From assembly GCF_002741035.1 (NCBI RefSeq), contig NZ_CP016808.1, positions 1,302,001 through 1,366,000 on the forward strand: a stretch of 64,000 nucleotides of DNA. The letters are read 5' to 3'. The DNA is from Paenibacillus sp. BIHB 4019 (GTDB lineage: Bacteria; Bacillota; Bacilli; Paenibacillales; Paenibacillaceae). The notes beneath the pieces are model-generated. The model was not told the DNA's origin. It did no database searches and saw only the letters and a list, made by a program, of their open reading frames with translations. Every line of letters begins with the position of its first letter. Position 1 is the stretch's first letter. Positions 26,579-35,952 of this stretch are shown piece after piece. Position numbers and translations under genes: made by a program.

Positions 26579-28538
26579 CCCCTCCTCCTGCAATCAGCAC
26601 CTTGGGCAGCGTCAACATTACTTCAGTGAACTGGCCTTCCTCGCTGCGCACCTGCAGCCCATAGGGCTTGCCGTAATAAATGCGGATGCGTTGGTGCACA
26701 TTGCGCAGCCCTATGCCGTACAACGGCTTGGCGCTTCGTTCATATTCGTCCATCAGGCGCTCGCCCGCCCGTTCCAGCTGAATGCGTTCATTCAGCAGCG
26801 CAAGCGGCTCCGGAGCGATTCCTTCGCCATTATCGCGCAGCGTAATGACGATTACGCCCTCCGCCTGCTCGAATGCGGCAATCTGGATGAGGCGCTGCTC
26901 CTCTCCCAGCTCTGGCCAGGCATGCTTAAGCGCATTTTCAACAATCGGCTGCAGGGACATTTTTAGCATCTCTACTTCCAGCAAGCCCGGCTCGATGCTC
27001 CGTTCAAGGACGACGGGCTCGTCGAAGCGAATATTCATGACGTCGATATAGTTTTGAATATGGCGAATTTCATCCTGCAAGCGCACATATTCGCCAGACC
27101 ACTTAAAGTTGTAGCGCATCATGCCGCCCAGCGACGTAAGCGAGTCAGAGATGAGGCGCTGATTTTCAATTTCGGCCAGCATTTTTATATTTTCCAGCGT
27201 ATTGTACAAGAAGTGGGAATCAATCTGGCTGTGCAGCGTCCGCAGCTCGGCTTCCTTCGTCAGCGCCTTCTTCCTCACGCCTTGGGCAATCAGTTCATTA
27301 ATCGTTTGCATCATTTTGTTAAAATGGAACGCCAGCTCGCCGATTTCCCCGCCTCCGCTGAGAGGAAGCCCCGCCGGCGTCTCTCCCCGCCTGACTTTCT
27401 TCATCGCATCGGTTAAGCGCCGCAAATTTTTGAGAATAATAGCATTCATCATATACGTAATAATAGACAGCAAGCCAATGAGCCCCACATTAACGGCCAT
27501 AATTCGAAATTGCCCATTAGATACGCGTTCATACACCGACTCCAAGGAAATGACATGAAGCAGCTCTGCTTCCGCTTGCTCTACGGGCGTACGAATGAGC
27601 AAATAAGGATGATCGTCTACGGAAAAACGTATCTCCTGCTGCCCAAGCTCCTTCATTGCGGCGAACTGCTCCTTAATGGCTGCGCGCAGCTTCGGATTGC
27701 TGCCCTTGCCCGCGAAGGCTTGGAGCTCATCGAGCACGATGCTTCCCTTGCTGTCGGCCAGCATCATCTGCGAGCCCTCATCCTGCAAGCTTGCAAAGGC
27801 TTTAGGCGCAAAATGCTTCAGCAGCATTTCCACCTGAATAACGCCGATTCGTTCGCTCCCTGCCCGGACGACCCGCATAAGGGAAACCTTGGGCATCTGA
27901 TTGTGCACATCCGTCACATTCCGGTGCAAAATATCGGCGTCCTCCTCCTTAAACACCCACAGCTCCTTGCCATCCAGCTCCGCAAGCTCTGAATACCAAG
28001 GCTCCTTCTGAATACGCCGCTCATGAAACACAATCGGCCACATTTCCGATATATAATCATTGTCTGCAAACAGGCGCAAATGGGCGATGTTCGGATTGTT
28101 CGTTTGAATATTGATGACGTCGGTCAGCGGCCCCCGGTATAAATCCAGCAGCTCCTCCGTCGAAAATTCCTTGTGTGTAGATATATACTCGGTTATATCC
28201 GCGCTTAATATCGTAAGCTGGGCTGCCAGCTCCATCGCATCAATTTGATTCAAAATATTTACCTTTTCCAGCTCCACTAAATACTGCCCCTGCCGAAGCG
28301 TCTCATTAATATGGCTGTCTCTAATTTCCCCAAACAAATAATTGGACACCACAATGCTTGGAAACAGCAATATAAAAACATACGCGGCGACCAGACGGCT
28401 TTGCATCGATCTTCTGCCCAGCCAATAAGCCGTCGCCTGAAAATAATTCCGGATTTGCCTTCCCACGTTAGGCTCACTTCCATCTCGCGGCCCAGCCCCC
28501 TGACTTGCTTGCAGGCGGCAAAAAGCGCGCCAGTCCAT
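26568..28538 (-). CDS. YesM-type sensor histidine kinase, system 1
   Basis: 656 residues from the ATG at 28538; the start is uncertain and an in-frame ATG at 28406 is closer to the first membrane helix. Membrane segments at about 50-70 and 345-370 flank a large extracellular sensor domain. A HAMP domain follows (LRRLTDAMKKVRRGE), then the His_kinase domain with HSQIDSHFLYNTLENIKML (phospho-acceptor His) and a HATPase domain with N box ENALKHAW and DNGEGI. This family usually senses oligosaccharide availability, often through a binding protein. It lies between the binding-protein gene and its response regulator. Confidence 0.9.
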   Translation of the reverse strand: MDWRAFCRLQASQGAGPRDGSEPNVGRQIRNYFQATAYWLGRRSMQSRLVAAYVFILLFPSIVVSNYLFGEIRDSHINETLRQGQYLVELEKVNILNQIDAMELAAQLTILSADITEYISTHKEFSTEELLDLYRGPLTDVINIQTNNPNIAHLRLFADNDYISEMWPIVFHERRIQKEPWYSELAELDGKELWVFKEEDADILHRNVTDVHNQMPKVSLMRVVRAGSERIGVIQVEMLLKHFAPKAFASLQDEGSQMMLADSKGSIVLDELQAFAGKGSNPKLRAAIKEQFAAMKELGQQEIRFSVDDHPYLLIRTPVEQAEAELLHVISLESVYERVSNGQFRIMAVNVGLIGLLSIITYMMNAIILKNLRRLTDAMKKVRRGETPAGLPLSGGGEIGELAFHFNKMMQTINELIAQGVRKKALTKEAELRTLHSQIDSHFLYNTLENIKMLAEIENQRLISDSLTSLGGMMRYNFKWSGEYVRLQDEIRHIQNYIDVMNIRFDEPVVLERSIEPGLLEVEMLKMSLQPIVENALKHAWPELGEEQRLIQIAAFEQAEGVIVITLRDNGEGIAPEPLALLNERIQLERAGERLMDEYERSAKPLYGIGLRNVHQRIRIYYGKPYGLQVRSEEGQFTEVMLTLPKVLIAGGGDDD

Positions 28539-28552
28539 AATGGATTTGGCGC
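28527..28552 (-). promoter_or_regulatory. Hairpin enclosing the proposed YesM start codon
   Basis: GCGCCA/TGGCGC and TCC/GGA stems flank the ATG at 28538 on the mRNA. It may damp kinase translation relative to the upstream binding protein, or act as an mRNA processing hairpin. Confidence 0.4.
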
Positions 28553-28589
28553 ACCTGATGCCGGGATGTATGCCCGGGTCTGGCCTGTA

Positions 28590-30263
28590 TTAGTTAATGA
28601 ATTCTGCCAGCTTTGCAACGTTCTCTTCATATTTTTTCTGCTTATAGGCCTGAACGGTGCCAAAGCCAAGAGCATCGCGCTTGCTCAAATACTCCTGCCA
28701 CAAGCTGTCGAATTCGGCATCCGACTTCGCAAGCAGCAGCCTCGGAAGCGCCTTGCCAAATTCATGGTCCAGCTTCGTCTTCATAATGCCTTCCTCGGAT
28801 GCCCCCGTCGGGTCAAGCTGGTCAAATTGCGACAGGCTGAGCGCTTTGCCGCGCGTCCAGTCTTCCATCTGCTTGAATGGCTCGACAGCTGGCGGCGACC
28901 ATTCCGGCGTCAAATTCGTATCCATCAGCATCCAGAACGTATGGGAGGCGCCATATTTTTTATCGAAGGCCCCACGGTCGGAATTAAGCAGCTCCAATAC
29001 GTCAGGTAAAAATTGGTCTTTCCCGTCTATTGTATCCCAGGTTACGCCCTGCTTGCCGAAAAACATATCCCGCTGGCCCTCTTCCGAAATGAGGTAGTCC
29101 AGGAAGCGGATCGCTCTTGTTTTATCCTTCACATTTTTGGAGATGAGGGTAACGGTCCAGCCGGAAATGGATGGCCCTGCAAGCGTTGCTTGATCCTGCG
29201 CAGCATTAGCTGGCCCATCCACCGCAATATAAATGGAGTTAGGATCGTTTGCAAATAGCGCATTTTGCTGGTTGGCCAGATCAGACCTCGCATACAGCAT
29301 CGCAAAGTAGCGGCCTTGGGCAATTTTCTCCTCCATTTGCGGACGCTTGTCGATGAATATGTCTTTCGAGAGCAGGCCGTTTTCATTCGCTTGGCGCATC
29401 GTCTTGAGCCACTTTACATATTCTGCGTCCGTGTCGCGATCATACAGCTGCCCATCTTTTTCATAAGGAATAGCCAAGAAATTTTGAATATAAGCTTGCA
29501 GCGAGCTGTTGCCCTTCTCATTAAAATCATACATGCCCAGCGGAATTAACGGCTGGCCGTTAATGTCGGGAAATTTCGCTTTTGCATCAGCCAACGCTTG
29601 AAGGAAACCTTCCGTTGTCCGCATATCCGGGCTGCCGATAGCCTCATACATATCCTTGCGTACGAGGAACGTCTGCGTAGAGGTGATGCTGTCGCCAAAC
29701 TTCTCGTAATCCTTCGGCGAGGAGGAGGCGTTCGGATACCCATAAATATGGCCATCCTCTTGCTTGTACCAGGCGAGCTTTGCCGGGTCGGTCACCTTAT
29801 AGAAGTAAGGGTCATATTGGTCAGCCAGCTCATTAAGCGGGAGCACCAGCTCGCCTTCTATCATTTTTTTGACAGCATCCTCATACCAGCCGAGCGTAAT
29901 GAAATCAGGCAGGCTGCCGGAGGCGATCATCGTATTCATCTTTTCCGCCTCATTGCCGGCAGGGACGATGAAGTTAATATCTACGCCTGTTTTCTCCGTA
30001 ATATACTTGGATGTGTCATCTACGCCCCACTTATTAGGAAACCACGCGAAATTAATATACCAGTCGAACGTAATCGGGCTTTTATCCACTTCCCAGCCTT
30101 TATCCTCCTGCGTCAGCTTCACCTCAGCAGCAGCAGTTGGAGACGCGCCCCCATTCGTTGCGCCCTCGTTCGTACTGCTGTTTGATGAGCAGGCTGCTGT
30201 AAATACGAGTGCAGCGGCAAGCGGCAGCACCAGCAAACGTTTAATTGCAGGTTGTTTAACCAT
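28590..30263 (-). CDS. Sugar-binding lipoprotein, LplA/YtcQ-like, system 1
   Basis: 557 residues with lipobox TAAC (Cys25) and a Ser/Asn/Gly-rich tether. The mature part has the size and order of the Paenibacillus oligosaccharide-binding family (VDINFIVPAGNEAEKMNTMIASG; GWYEDAVKKMIEGELVLPLNEL; EEGQRDMFFGKQGVTW). It delivers an oligosaccharide to the LplB/LplC permeases encoded upstream. No ATPase is present, as is usual: these systems share a general MsmX-type ATPase. The ligand is unknown, plausibly a plant-wall oligosaccharide. Confidence 0.92.
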   Translation of the reverse strand: MVKQPAIKRLLVLPLAAALVFTAACSSNSSTNEGATNGGASPTAAAEVKLTQEDKGWEVDKSPITFDWYINFAWFPNKWGVDDTSKYITEKTGVDINFIVPAGNEAEKMNTMIASGSLPDFITLGWYEDAVKKMIEGELVLPLNELADQYDPYFYKVTDPAKLAWYKQEDGHIYGYPNASSSPKDYEKFGDSITSTQTFLVRKDMYEAIGSPDMRTTEGFLQALADAKAKFPDINGQPLIPLGMYDFNEKGNSSLQAYIQNFLAIPYEKDGQLYDRDTDAEYVKWLKTMRQANENGLLSKDIFIDKRPQMEEKIAQGRYFAMLYARSDLANQQNALFANDPNSIYIAVDGPANAAQDQATLAGPSISGWTVTLISKNVKDKTRAIRFLDYLISEEGQRDMFFGKQGVTWDTIDGKDQFLPDVLELLNSDRGAFDKKYGASHTFWMLMDTNLTPEWSPPAVEPFKQMEDWTRGKALSLSQFDQLDPTGASEEGIMKTKLDHEFGKALPRLLLAKSDAEFDSLWQEYLSKRDALGFGTVQAYKQKKYEENVAKLAEFIN

Positions 30264-30293
30264 GTTTATTTTCCCCTTTTCTATTTGAGTAGA

Positions 30294-31181
30294 CTAGCCC
30301 TTAATGGAGCCAATCATCATGCCTTTGACAAAATACTTTTGCAGGAACGGATAAACCAGCACAATCGGCAGCGTCGTAACGACCATCGTCGCCAGCTTGA
30401 TCGACTGTGAGGTAACGGTTTTGCCAACGCCTCCCGGAATGGCGGCAACCATCTGATTCGAGCTGGACTGTGCCACTACCCGGTACAAATACGTTTGGAT
30501 CGGCTGCAAATCCATATTGTTCATATAAATGACGCCGGCAAAATAGTCATTCCACTGATACACCCCATGGAACAGCGCAATCGTCGCAATGACCGGCAGC
30601 GATACCGGCAGCACCACCTTGAGGAAAATGCCCCAGTCATTCGCTCCGTCGATTTTCGCCGCTTCCTCCAGTCCATCCGGAATTTCCCGGAAGAAGGTCA
30701 TGAATATAATAAGGTCGAAGAAGCTGAACAACGCTGGAATAATATACACGAGAAAATTGTCCAGCAAATGCAAATCTCTAATTAGCAAATAAGTAGGAAT
30801 CAGGCCGCCGCCGAAAAACAAGGTGACCGTGCCTATTAAAATGTAAATTTTGCCGCCAATAAGTCCCCTGCGGGAAAATGCATAGGCTACCATCGCGGTG
30901 AAAAAAACATGCAGCAGCACGCCAAGCACTGTTTTGGCTACCGTAATGCCCATTGCCGTCATAATGCCCGCGCTCTGGAATACCGCCTCAAAGCTTTCCA
31001 CGCTGAACATGCGCGGCCACCAGTATATGCCGCCGCGCATGCCGTCCTGTCCTTCATTGAATGCATTTACGAGGACGTACCAGATGGGATACAAGGTCGC
31101 AAAGCACACGAGCAGCATGCCGAAGCCGTTAAAGAAGTCGAATGCTGCTTCTCCCTTTGTTTTTCGTTTCAAGCTGAGCAA
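30294..31181 (-). CDS. Sugar ABC permease, LplC/YtcP-like, system 1
   Basis: 295 residues with a TTG start at 31181, 9 bases after GGAGG. About six membrane helices and the cytoplasmic EAA loop (EEAAKIDGANDWGIFLKVVLPVSLP) that contacts the shared ATPase. The family-typical C-terminus KYFVKGMMIGSIKG is present. It lies between LplB and the binding protein on the same strand. Confidence 0.93.
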   Translation of the reverse strand: MLSLKRKTKGEAAFDFFNGFGMLLVCFATLYPIWYVLVNAFNEGQDGMRGGIYWWPRMFSVESFEAVFQSAGIMTAMGITVAKTVLGVLLHVFFTAMVAYAFSRRGLIGGKIYILIGTVTLFFGGGLIPTYLLIRDLHLLDNFLVYIIPALFSFFDLIIFMTFFREIPDGLEEAAKIDGANDWGIFLKVVLPVSLPVIATIALFHGVYQWNDYFAGVIYMNNMDLQPIQTYLYRVVAQSSSNQMVAAIPGGVGKTVTSQSIKLATMVVTTLPIVLVYPFLQKYFVKGMMIGSIKG

Positions 31182-31198
31182 AGCCAGTCGCCTCCTTC

Positions 31199-32170
31199 CT
31201 AAAACAACGATGTGTTATTGATTTTTTTCGTTACACGATTGGCGATGAGCAGCAAAATAAGGGCGATAACGGATTTGAACAAGCCGACTGCGGTGGCATA
31301 GGAATACCGTCCCTGCTGCATGCCCGTCTGGTAGACGAACATATCAATCACATTGCTTGCGCTTTCATTTAATGCGTTTCTCAGCACCAGAATTTGATCA
31401 AAGTTGGAGTTCAGCACGCCGCTGACCGCCAGAATGAACAAAATCGAAATCGTTGCTTTGATGCTTGGCAGTGTAACGTACCACATTTTCTGAAAGCGGC
31501 CTGCACCGTCAATCGTAGCCGCCTCGTACATTTCAGGCGACACGCTCGAAATCGCGGCCAAATAAATAATGGCGGACCAGCCAAGCTCCTTCCATATGTC
31601 CGAGGTAATAATAATGCCCCAGAAATAATCCGGCTCTGCAAGATACGAGATCGGTTCCTTAATGACGTTAAGCGCCAGCAGCACATGGTTAACGATGCCG
31701 ACATCCGACAGCCATGTCGTCAGGATGCCGCCAAGAATAACCCACGATAGAAAATGCGGCAAATAGGATATCGTCTGCACCGACCTTTTGAACAGCACCG
31801 AGCGCACCTCGTTCAAAAACAAGGCGAATATAATCGGCAGCGGAAAACCGATCGCCAGCTTGATCAAGCTGATGCCCAGCGTATTGCGCATGACATTGAC
31901 GAAGCTCTCGTCTTGGAAAAATTCTTGAAAATGCGACCAGCCTACCCAAGGCGCCGCGCTGATCGGCTTGACGATATTAAATTCTTTGAACGCTATGATG
32001 ATGCCGTACATCGGAACATAATTAAAAATAATCATCCATAAAATGCCAAGCAGCGCCATCACCTGCACATGCCTCTGGCCGTACAGCTTCCTGAACCATC
32101 TGCTGCGCTTGGCCGCTCTCGTGCTTGCAGCAAGCGCTGCCGCTGATTGTGCTTCGTGCCGTATTTTCAC
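31199..32170 (-). CDS. Sugar ABC permease, LplB-like, system 1
   Basis: 323 residues from a GTG at 32170, 8 bases after GGGGGA; a longer in-frame reading has no ribosome binding site. About six helices, EAA loop MYEAATIDGAGRFQKMWYVTLPSI, and the family-typical start 'LLGILWMIIFNYVPMYG'. First gene of the five-gene unit LplB-LplC-LplA-YesM-YesN. Confidence 0.92.
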   Translation of the reverse strand: MKIRHEAQSAAALAASTRAAKRSRWFRKLYGQRHVQVMALLGILWMIIFNYVPMYGIIIAFKEFNIVKPISAAPWVGWSHFQEFFQDESFVNVMRNTLGISLIKLAIGFPLPIIFALFLNEVRSVLFKRSVQTISYLPHFLSWVILGGILTTWLSDVGIVNHVLLALNVIKEPISYLAEPDYFWGIIITSDIWKELGWSAIIYLAAISSVSPEMYEAATIDGAGRFQKMWYVTLPSIKATISILFILAVSGVLNSNFDQILVLRNALNESASNVIDMFVYQTGMQQGRYSYATAVGLFKSVIALILLLIANRVTKKINNTSLF

Positions 32171-32710
32171 CTTATAAATCCCCCATACTACGTTGGAATC
32201 TTGCTCTATAGACTGAAATGCCTTCTTTATCCATTGTAGACGGCAGCTTCCGTTCCGGTAAGGCTTCAAATTTCGTATTAGGGGGTCCTTTTTTCGGATT
32301 GCCTGTAAAACAAACAGGCCCATGCTTATGCGCATGGACCGGTCAAAATGTAATGATCTATTTTCAATTAACTAGGGCGTGTATGCAAATGGAAGTTCAC
32401 ACCTCATGAATGTGTAATACGAACCGATAGGCGGCTTCATGCTTTTCGTTTCAGGGAGGCTCTCTGCTTTAAGCTAGTTTTGGTGGACACAGCAGCCGCT
32501 ATTTCAACAGAATCACGTGTTATGGCATAGGCAGCGGACTCAGCAGCAGCTAATGCGCTGCAAATGGCCATTTTGACGGGATGATGAGAGCCATAGCGGC
32601 TTTCCTGTCCGCTTACGGCCTGATATCGTAGCAAAAGCCAGAATAGCGGAACCTCAGTCCTGCAGAAAAGGAGTGAGCGACCTGAGCTGTGGGGTGTCAG
32701 TAACAATCCG
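32171..32710. other. 540-bp region with no supported gene and scattered AGCGG motifs
   Basis: A frame at 32437-32727 is open on the minus strand but has no family features. The stretch 32480-32660 holds several short motifs in both orientations (CCGCTATTTC, AGCGGACTCAG, ATAGCGGCTTTCCTGTCCGCT, AATAGCGGAACCTCAG). It looks like a decayed intergenic repeat. The promoter of the LplB operon must lie in the 32171-32440 part, but no clear -35/-10 pair stands out. Confidence 0.4.
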
Positions 32711-33517
32711 CTAGCCGGATAAGGCAAATTTAATGACCCGGCTTATCGCTCCCGGCAGCACGCTAACGTGGCTCTCCTCGGGAAATTTGGCGATTGCGGC
32801 ATGGAATCCGCTGGCTTGGAGCGGCTTCAAACTGTCCGCCAACTGCTCGGAGTCCTTCACCATATCCGGCAGTTCCTCCGCGCCAATGGTAATCAACAGC
32901 TTAGGCGGGTGATCGGCCTGTACGAGCCATGCTGCGAATGCGGCTTGCTCCTCCAGCACCGCATGCTTGTTCCACCATATGGACGGGCTTCCCGCAGCAA
33001 AGCGCTGAAAGGACTGAGGGCGGCTGAATAAGGCATGGAGGACGAGCAGGCCCCCCAGCGAATGTCCGAAAATCGTCTGCCGCTCCTTGTCTATGGGAAA
33101 TTCCTGCTCCAGCGCCGGCTTCAGCTCCGTCTCCAAAAAATCGAGAAAGCAATCAGCTCCTCCATGCTCCGGCCATGGCTGGCCATTCGGCCGGGCAGGC
33201 AAATTTTCGAGCTTGGCAGGTGTCGTGAAATCATAGCAGCGCCGGGTCATATCGAACGGTTCACCGGATGGATAGCCGATGCCTACGATAATGACGGGGT
33301 CATAGCCATGCGGCTTGCGCGTTTGCAAGCGGGCAGCCTCGGCGAACGTGCCGAACACCGCATCCCCATCCGTTGCATAAATGATCGGGTAGCCCTTCTC
33401 CGGAGGCGCCTCCTTCGGCACAGCTATCCGAATGCGGTATTCCAGCTGCCTGTGGCTTGCATACACAACTCTCTCGCTGCTTCCAACCGTATAATGCCCC
33501 TTAGCTTCGCTTTTCAT
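32711..33517 (-). CDS. Siderophore esterase-like alpha/beta hydrolase (BesA/IroE type)
   Basis: 268 residues. Nucleophile motif IFGHSLGGLLVLHALF, oxyanion-region YPIIYATDGDAVF, and a late His in FPEESHVSVLPGAI, all in the order of the esterase-D/enterobactin-esterase family. No signal peptide, so it acts in the cytoplasm. Its ATG overlaps the stop of the binding-protein gene by one base (TAATG), so translation is coupled. The context supports hydrolysis of an imported tri-catecholate ferric siderophore to release iron. Confidence 0.87.
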   Translation of the reverse strand: MKSEAKGHYTVGSSERVVYASHRQLEYRIRIAVPKEAPPEKGYPIIYATDGDAVFGTFAEAARLQTRKPHGYDPVIIVGIGYPSGEPFDMTRRCYDFTTPAKLENLPARPNGQPWPEHGGADCFLDFLETELKPALEQEFPIDKERQTIFGHSLGGLLVLHALFSRPQSFQRFAAGSPSIWWNKHAVLEEQAAFAAWLVQADHPPKLLITIGAEELPDMVKDSEQLADSLKPLQASGFHAAIAKFPEESHVSVLPGAISRVIKFALSG

Positions 33518-34557
33518 TATGGCGCTAGAAACCGAACGATATCATCAATAATTTTGCTGTATGCGATTAGACCGCCGCCTGTCCAGTACTCATCGCTCAC
33601 CGCGTAAACATGGCCCGCTTTGACCGCAGGCATGCTTCGCCAAATCGCATTGTCGGTCAGCTCCTTAATGTTGGCTGCGCCTGAGCCCGCGTAGTCGATC
33701 GTAAAAATAAAATCGGCATCCAGCTCAGGAAGAATTTCGAGCGAGGCATCCACGCTGTTTTTCTCTTCAACCAGCTTGCTCTTTCCTATGCCCAGCTCAT
33801 GCGAAAGGACATAACCGCCAAAATAGTTGCCGCCAATCAGGTACATTCCTTTGGCATTAAAATTAATCAAAACCGCCTTTTTCCCATCAGCAACTGGAGC
33901 GAGCTTGGCCTTGGCTTCTTCCTTCTTCTGTTCATAATCGCCCAGCGCCTGCTTCGCCTCGGCAGGTTTGCCAAGCAGCTCTCCCAGCTTCGTTATCGAG
34001 CTGTTTAAATCGCCAGCCGCATTGACGAAAACGTAAGTAGGCGCAATTTTGGAATACTGCTCATAGATGCCGTCGTCGGCATAATGGGCCGTATGCAAAA
34101 TAATCAGATCAGGCTCAAAATCCATAATTTGCTCTGGGGAAGGCGGACGCCCTCCAGAAAACTCGACAGTCGGCACACCCTTAAGCCGATCCTGCAAGTA
34201 GGCTTGGCCTTTCCCGCTATTCCCCCATTGGGCAATAGGCGTTACGCCCAAGCTTAGCAGAGAATCCTCCATATAGGGGGCAAATACCTTTAATGGCTTG
34301 GCTGGTATAACGAGTTCATGCCCTTGCTCATCCGTTACCGTCTTCGTCGCTGATACTTCCACTGAAGCCTCAGGGGCCTCGCTGGCCTCGGGAGCCTGGC
34401 TTTCTTCTACAGCAGCTGCTGTCTGGCTTGGCTCAGCTGGGTTTTCGGCTTTCGTGGAGCCACAAGCGCTCAGCAGGCTAAGCGCCATTCCTATAATGAG
34501 CAGCGAGAGCCCGCTTGCTTTTAACCTTTTTCGCAAAAAACTGTACTTCTGAAACAT
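33517..34557 (-). CDS. Siderophore-binding lipoprotein paired with the esterase
   Basis: 346 residues from the ATG at 34557, after AGGAGGG; a TTG six bases upstream is less likely. Lipobox LLSAC near residue 33 and a Glu/Ala/Ser-rich tether, then a PF01497-type domain (KVFAPYMEDSLLSLGVTPIAQWG; EPDLIILHTAHYADDG). It pairs with the overlapping esterase gene and the divergent-function Btr-like gene just upstream, giving a compact Fur-controlled unit for one siderophore type. No permease is adjacent. Confidence 0.92.
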   Translation of the reverse strand: MFQKYSFLRKRLKASGLSLLIIGMALSLLSACGSTKAENPAEPSQTAAAVEESQAPEASEAPEASVEVSATKTVTDEQGHELVIPAKPLKVFAPYMEDSLLSLGVTPIAQWGNSGKGQAYLQDRLKGVPTVEFSGGRPPSPEQIMDFEPDLIILHTAHYADDGIYEQYSKIAPTYVFVNAAGDLNSSITKLGELLGKPAEAKQALGDYEQKKEEAKAKLAPVADGKKAVLINFNAKGMYLIGGNYFGGYVLSHELGIGKSKLVEEKNSVDASLEILPELDADFIFTIDYAGSGAANIKELTDNAIWRSMPAVKAGHVYAVSDEYWTGGGLIAYSKIIDDIVRFLAP

Positions 34558-34573
34558 TCGCAATACCCTCCTA

Positions 34574-34588
34574 TGATAACAATTCTCA
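34574..34588 (-). promoter_or_regulatory. Fur box before the binding protein-esterase pair
   Basis: TGATAACAATTCTCA, 7-1-7 with two changes, starts 17 bases before the ATG at 34557. Confidence 0.7.
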
Positions 34589-34598
34589 CTAAGAAGAA

Positions 34599-35774
34599 TT
34601 ATAAAGGATGCCCTATGCAGTCTCCATGGACTTTATCCGTTCCTGCCTTTGGACAATATCCGGTTAGGAGCAGCAGCATCTCGTCCAGCATCCGATTCAT
34701 CGCTATAGCTGAGTATTCGAACCACGGGTCCGAAGGCACCAGATAGACAAAATGATTGCGAACCGCTTTAAGCGCCCTCCACTCCTTGTTATGCTGAAGA
34801 GCTAGCCAGTACGAGCGCGACTCTGCCTCAGGGCATACGACTATCAGCAAGCGGTCTGGATCAAGATGGCTGAGCTGCTCCAGTGTTAGCTCCACATTGT
34901 ACAACGAATTCTGCTCATAGGCCGGAGACAATTGCAGCTCCTTATACAGCAGCTCAAAAATAGCTTGGTTGCAGTAGGCATGCACCTGTTTCCCATATAT
35001 CCGCAATACGGCAAAGGTATCCTCCTGCACGGCATGTTTGATGCTCGTCCGGGCCGATTCCAGCTTCTGCCCATAACCATCAATCCATTTCTCCGCCTGC
35101 TGCTCGCCTTTTAAAAAAGAGGCTATTTGACGAAGCTGCTCTCGCCAATTCTTCTGCCCTTTATCAATGAATAGGGCAGGGGCAATGCTGCCCAGCTTCT
35201 GCTTCTCTTCTTCGTGCAAATGATCGAAGCCTACGATGGCGTCGGGACGGACCTTCGTCAGCTTGTCCCATTCCTCATGCCGCTGCAAATCCCCATAGCG
35301 CATATGCACCTGAATGCTCATCTGGTACACATTATAATAATAAGGCGTCCACTTTGAATCGAGCGGCGCGGCAACCGGAATCATGCCCAGCGCCAGCAGC
35401 TGCCCTATGAGCGAAGGAGAACATACCGCAATGCGTTGTCTGGGACGGGCCGCAAAGACGGAGGGGGATACGCCAACCTCTTTCTTAAACTTGCGGCTGA
35501 AGTAAAATTCATCACTGTAGCCTACCTTGTGGGCAATTTCCCGCAGACGGTAACCCGTCTCCGTTAAATATTTTTTTGCCCGGTTGATGCGCAGGTCGGT
35601 CAAATAATCTATGGCGCTTTGCCCATATGTTTTTCTAAACAAATCCACAAAATATTTAGGGCTTATATGGGCCATCTCTGCCAGCTGTCCCACAGATATC
35701 GGCTCATTGAAATGCTGCTCCATAAAGCGGCGAATGCTTAATAAATCCGTCTTTGGGGGTTGATTATCGTCCAT
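34599..35774 (-). CDS. Btr-like regulator, short form: AraC DNA-binding domain plus siderophore-binding domain
   Basis: 391 residues. Residues 8-110 are an AraC helix-turn-helix pair (VGQLAEMAHISPKYFVDLFRK; IAHKVGYSDEFYFSRKFKKEVG). Residues about 115-375 form a siderophore-binding-like domain (RIAVCSPSLIGQLLALGMIPVA) with no signal peptide or lipobox, so it stays in the cytoplasm. In B. subtilis Btr, this arrangement lets the regulator bind an imported ferric siderophore and activate uptake genes. Here the N-terminal AraC sensor region is missing, unlike the longer version at 58014. The downstream binding protein and esterase are its likely targets. Confidence 0.88.
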   Translation of the reverse strand: MDDNQPPKTDLLSIRRFMEQHFNEPISVGQLAEMAHISPKYFVDLFRKTYGQSAIDYLTDLRINRAKKYLTETGYRLREIAHKVGYSDEFYFSRKFKKEVGVSPSVFAARPRQRIAVCSPSLIGQLLALGMIPVAAPLDSKWTPYYYNVYQMSIQVHMRYGDLQRHEEWDKLTKVRPDAIVGFDHLHEEEKQKLGSIAPALFIDKGQKNWREQLRQIASFLKGEQQAEKWIDGYGQKLESARTSIKHAVQEDTFAVLRIYGKQVHAYCNQAIFELLYKELQLSPAYEQNSLYNVELTLEQLSHLDPDRLLIVVCPEAESRSYWLALQHNKEWRALKAVRNHFVYLVPSDPWFEYSAIAMNRMLDEMLLLLTGYCPKAGTDKVHGDCIGHPL

Positions 35775-35833
35775 GCTGCCTCCGTTTCATGCTTTCGAGC
35801 CTTGTCCAGCTTATCCTCTCAGTATAGCAACAT

Positions 35834-35848
35834 TGAGAATCGCTATCA
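35834..35848 (-). promoter_or_regulatory. Fur-like box before the short Btr-like gene
   Basis: TGAGAATCGCTATCA is a 7-1-7 site with about three changes, 60 bases before the start at 35774. Confidence 0.55.
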
Positions 35849-35952
35849 ATGGATTTGAAAATTGACCTGAGCGTCACACGGCGTTAATCCTGAGTTGACA
35901 TAACTGGCGTATAGTCGAATCATACTCAACTAAATAAAGGATGATGGCACTT

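Noticed and set aside
32437..32727. 96-codon minus-strand open frame after the esterase gene
   Set aside because: Low-complexity content with no domain. It overlaps the esterase end and a motif-rich, apparently non-coding stretch.
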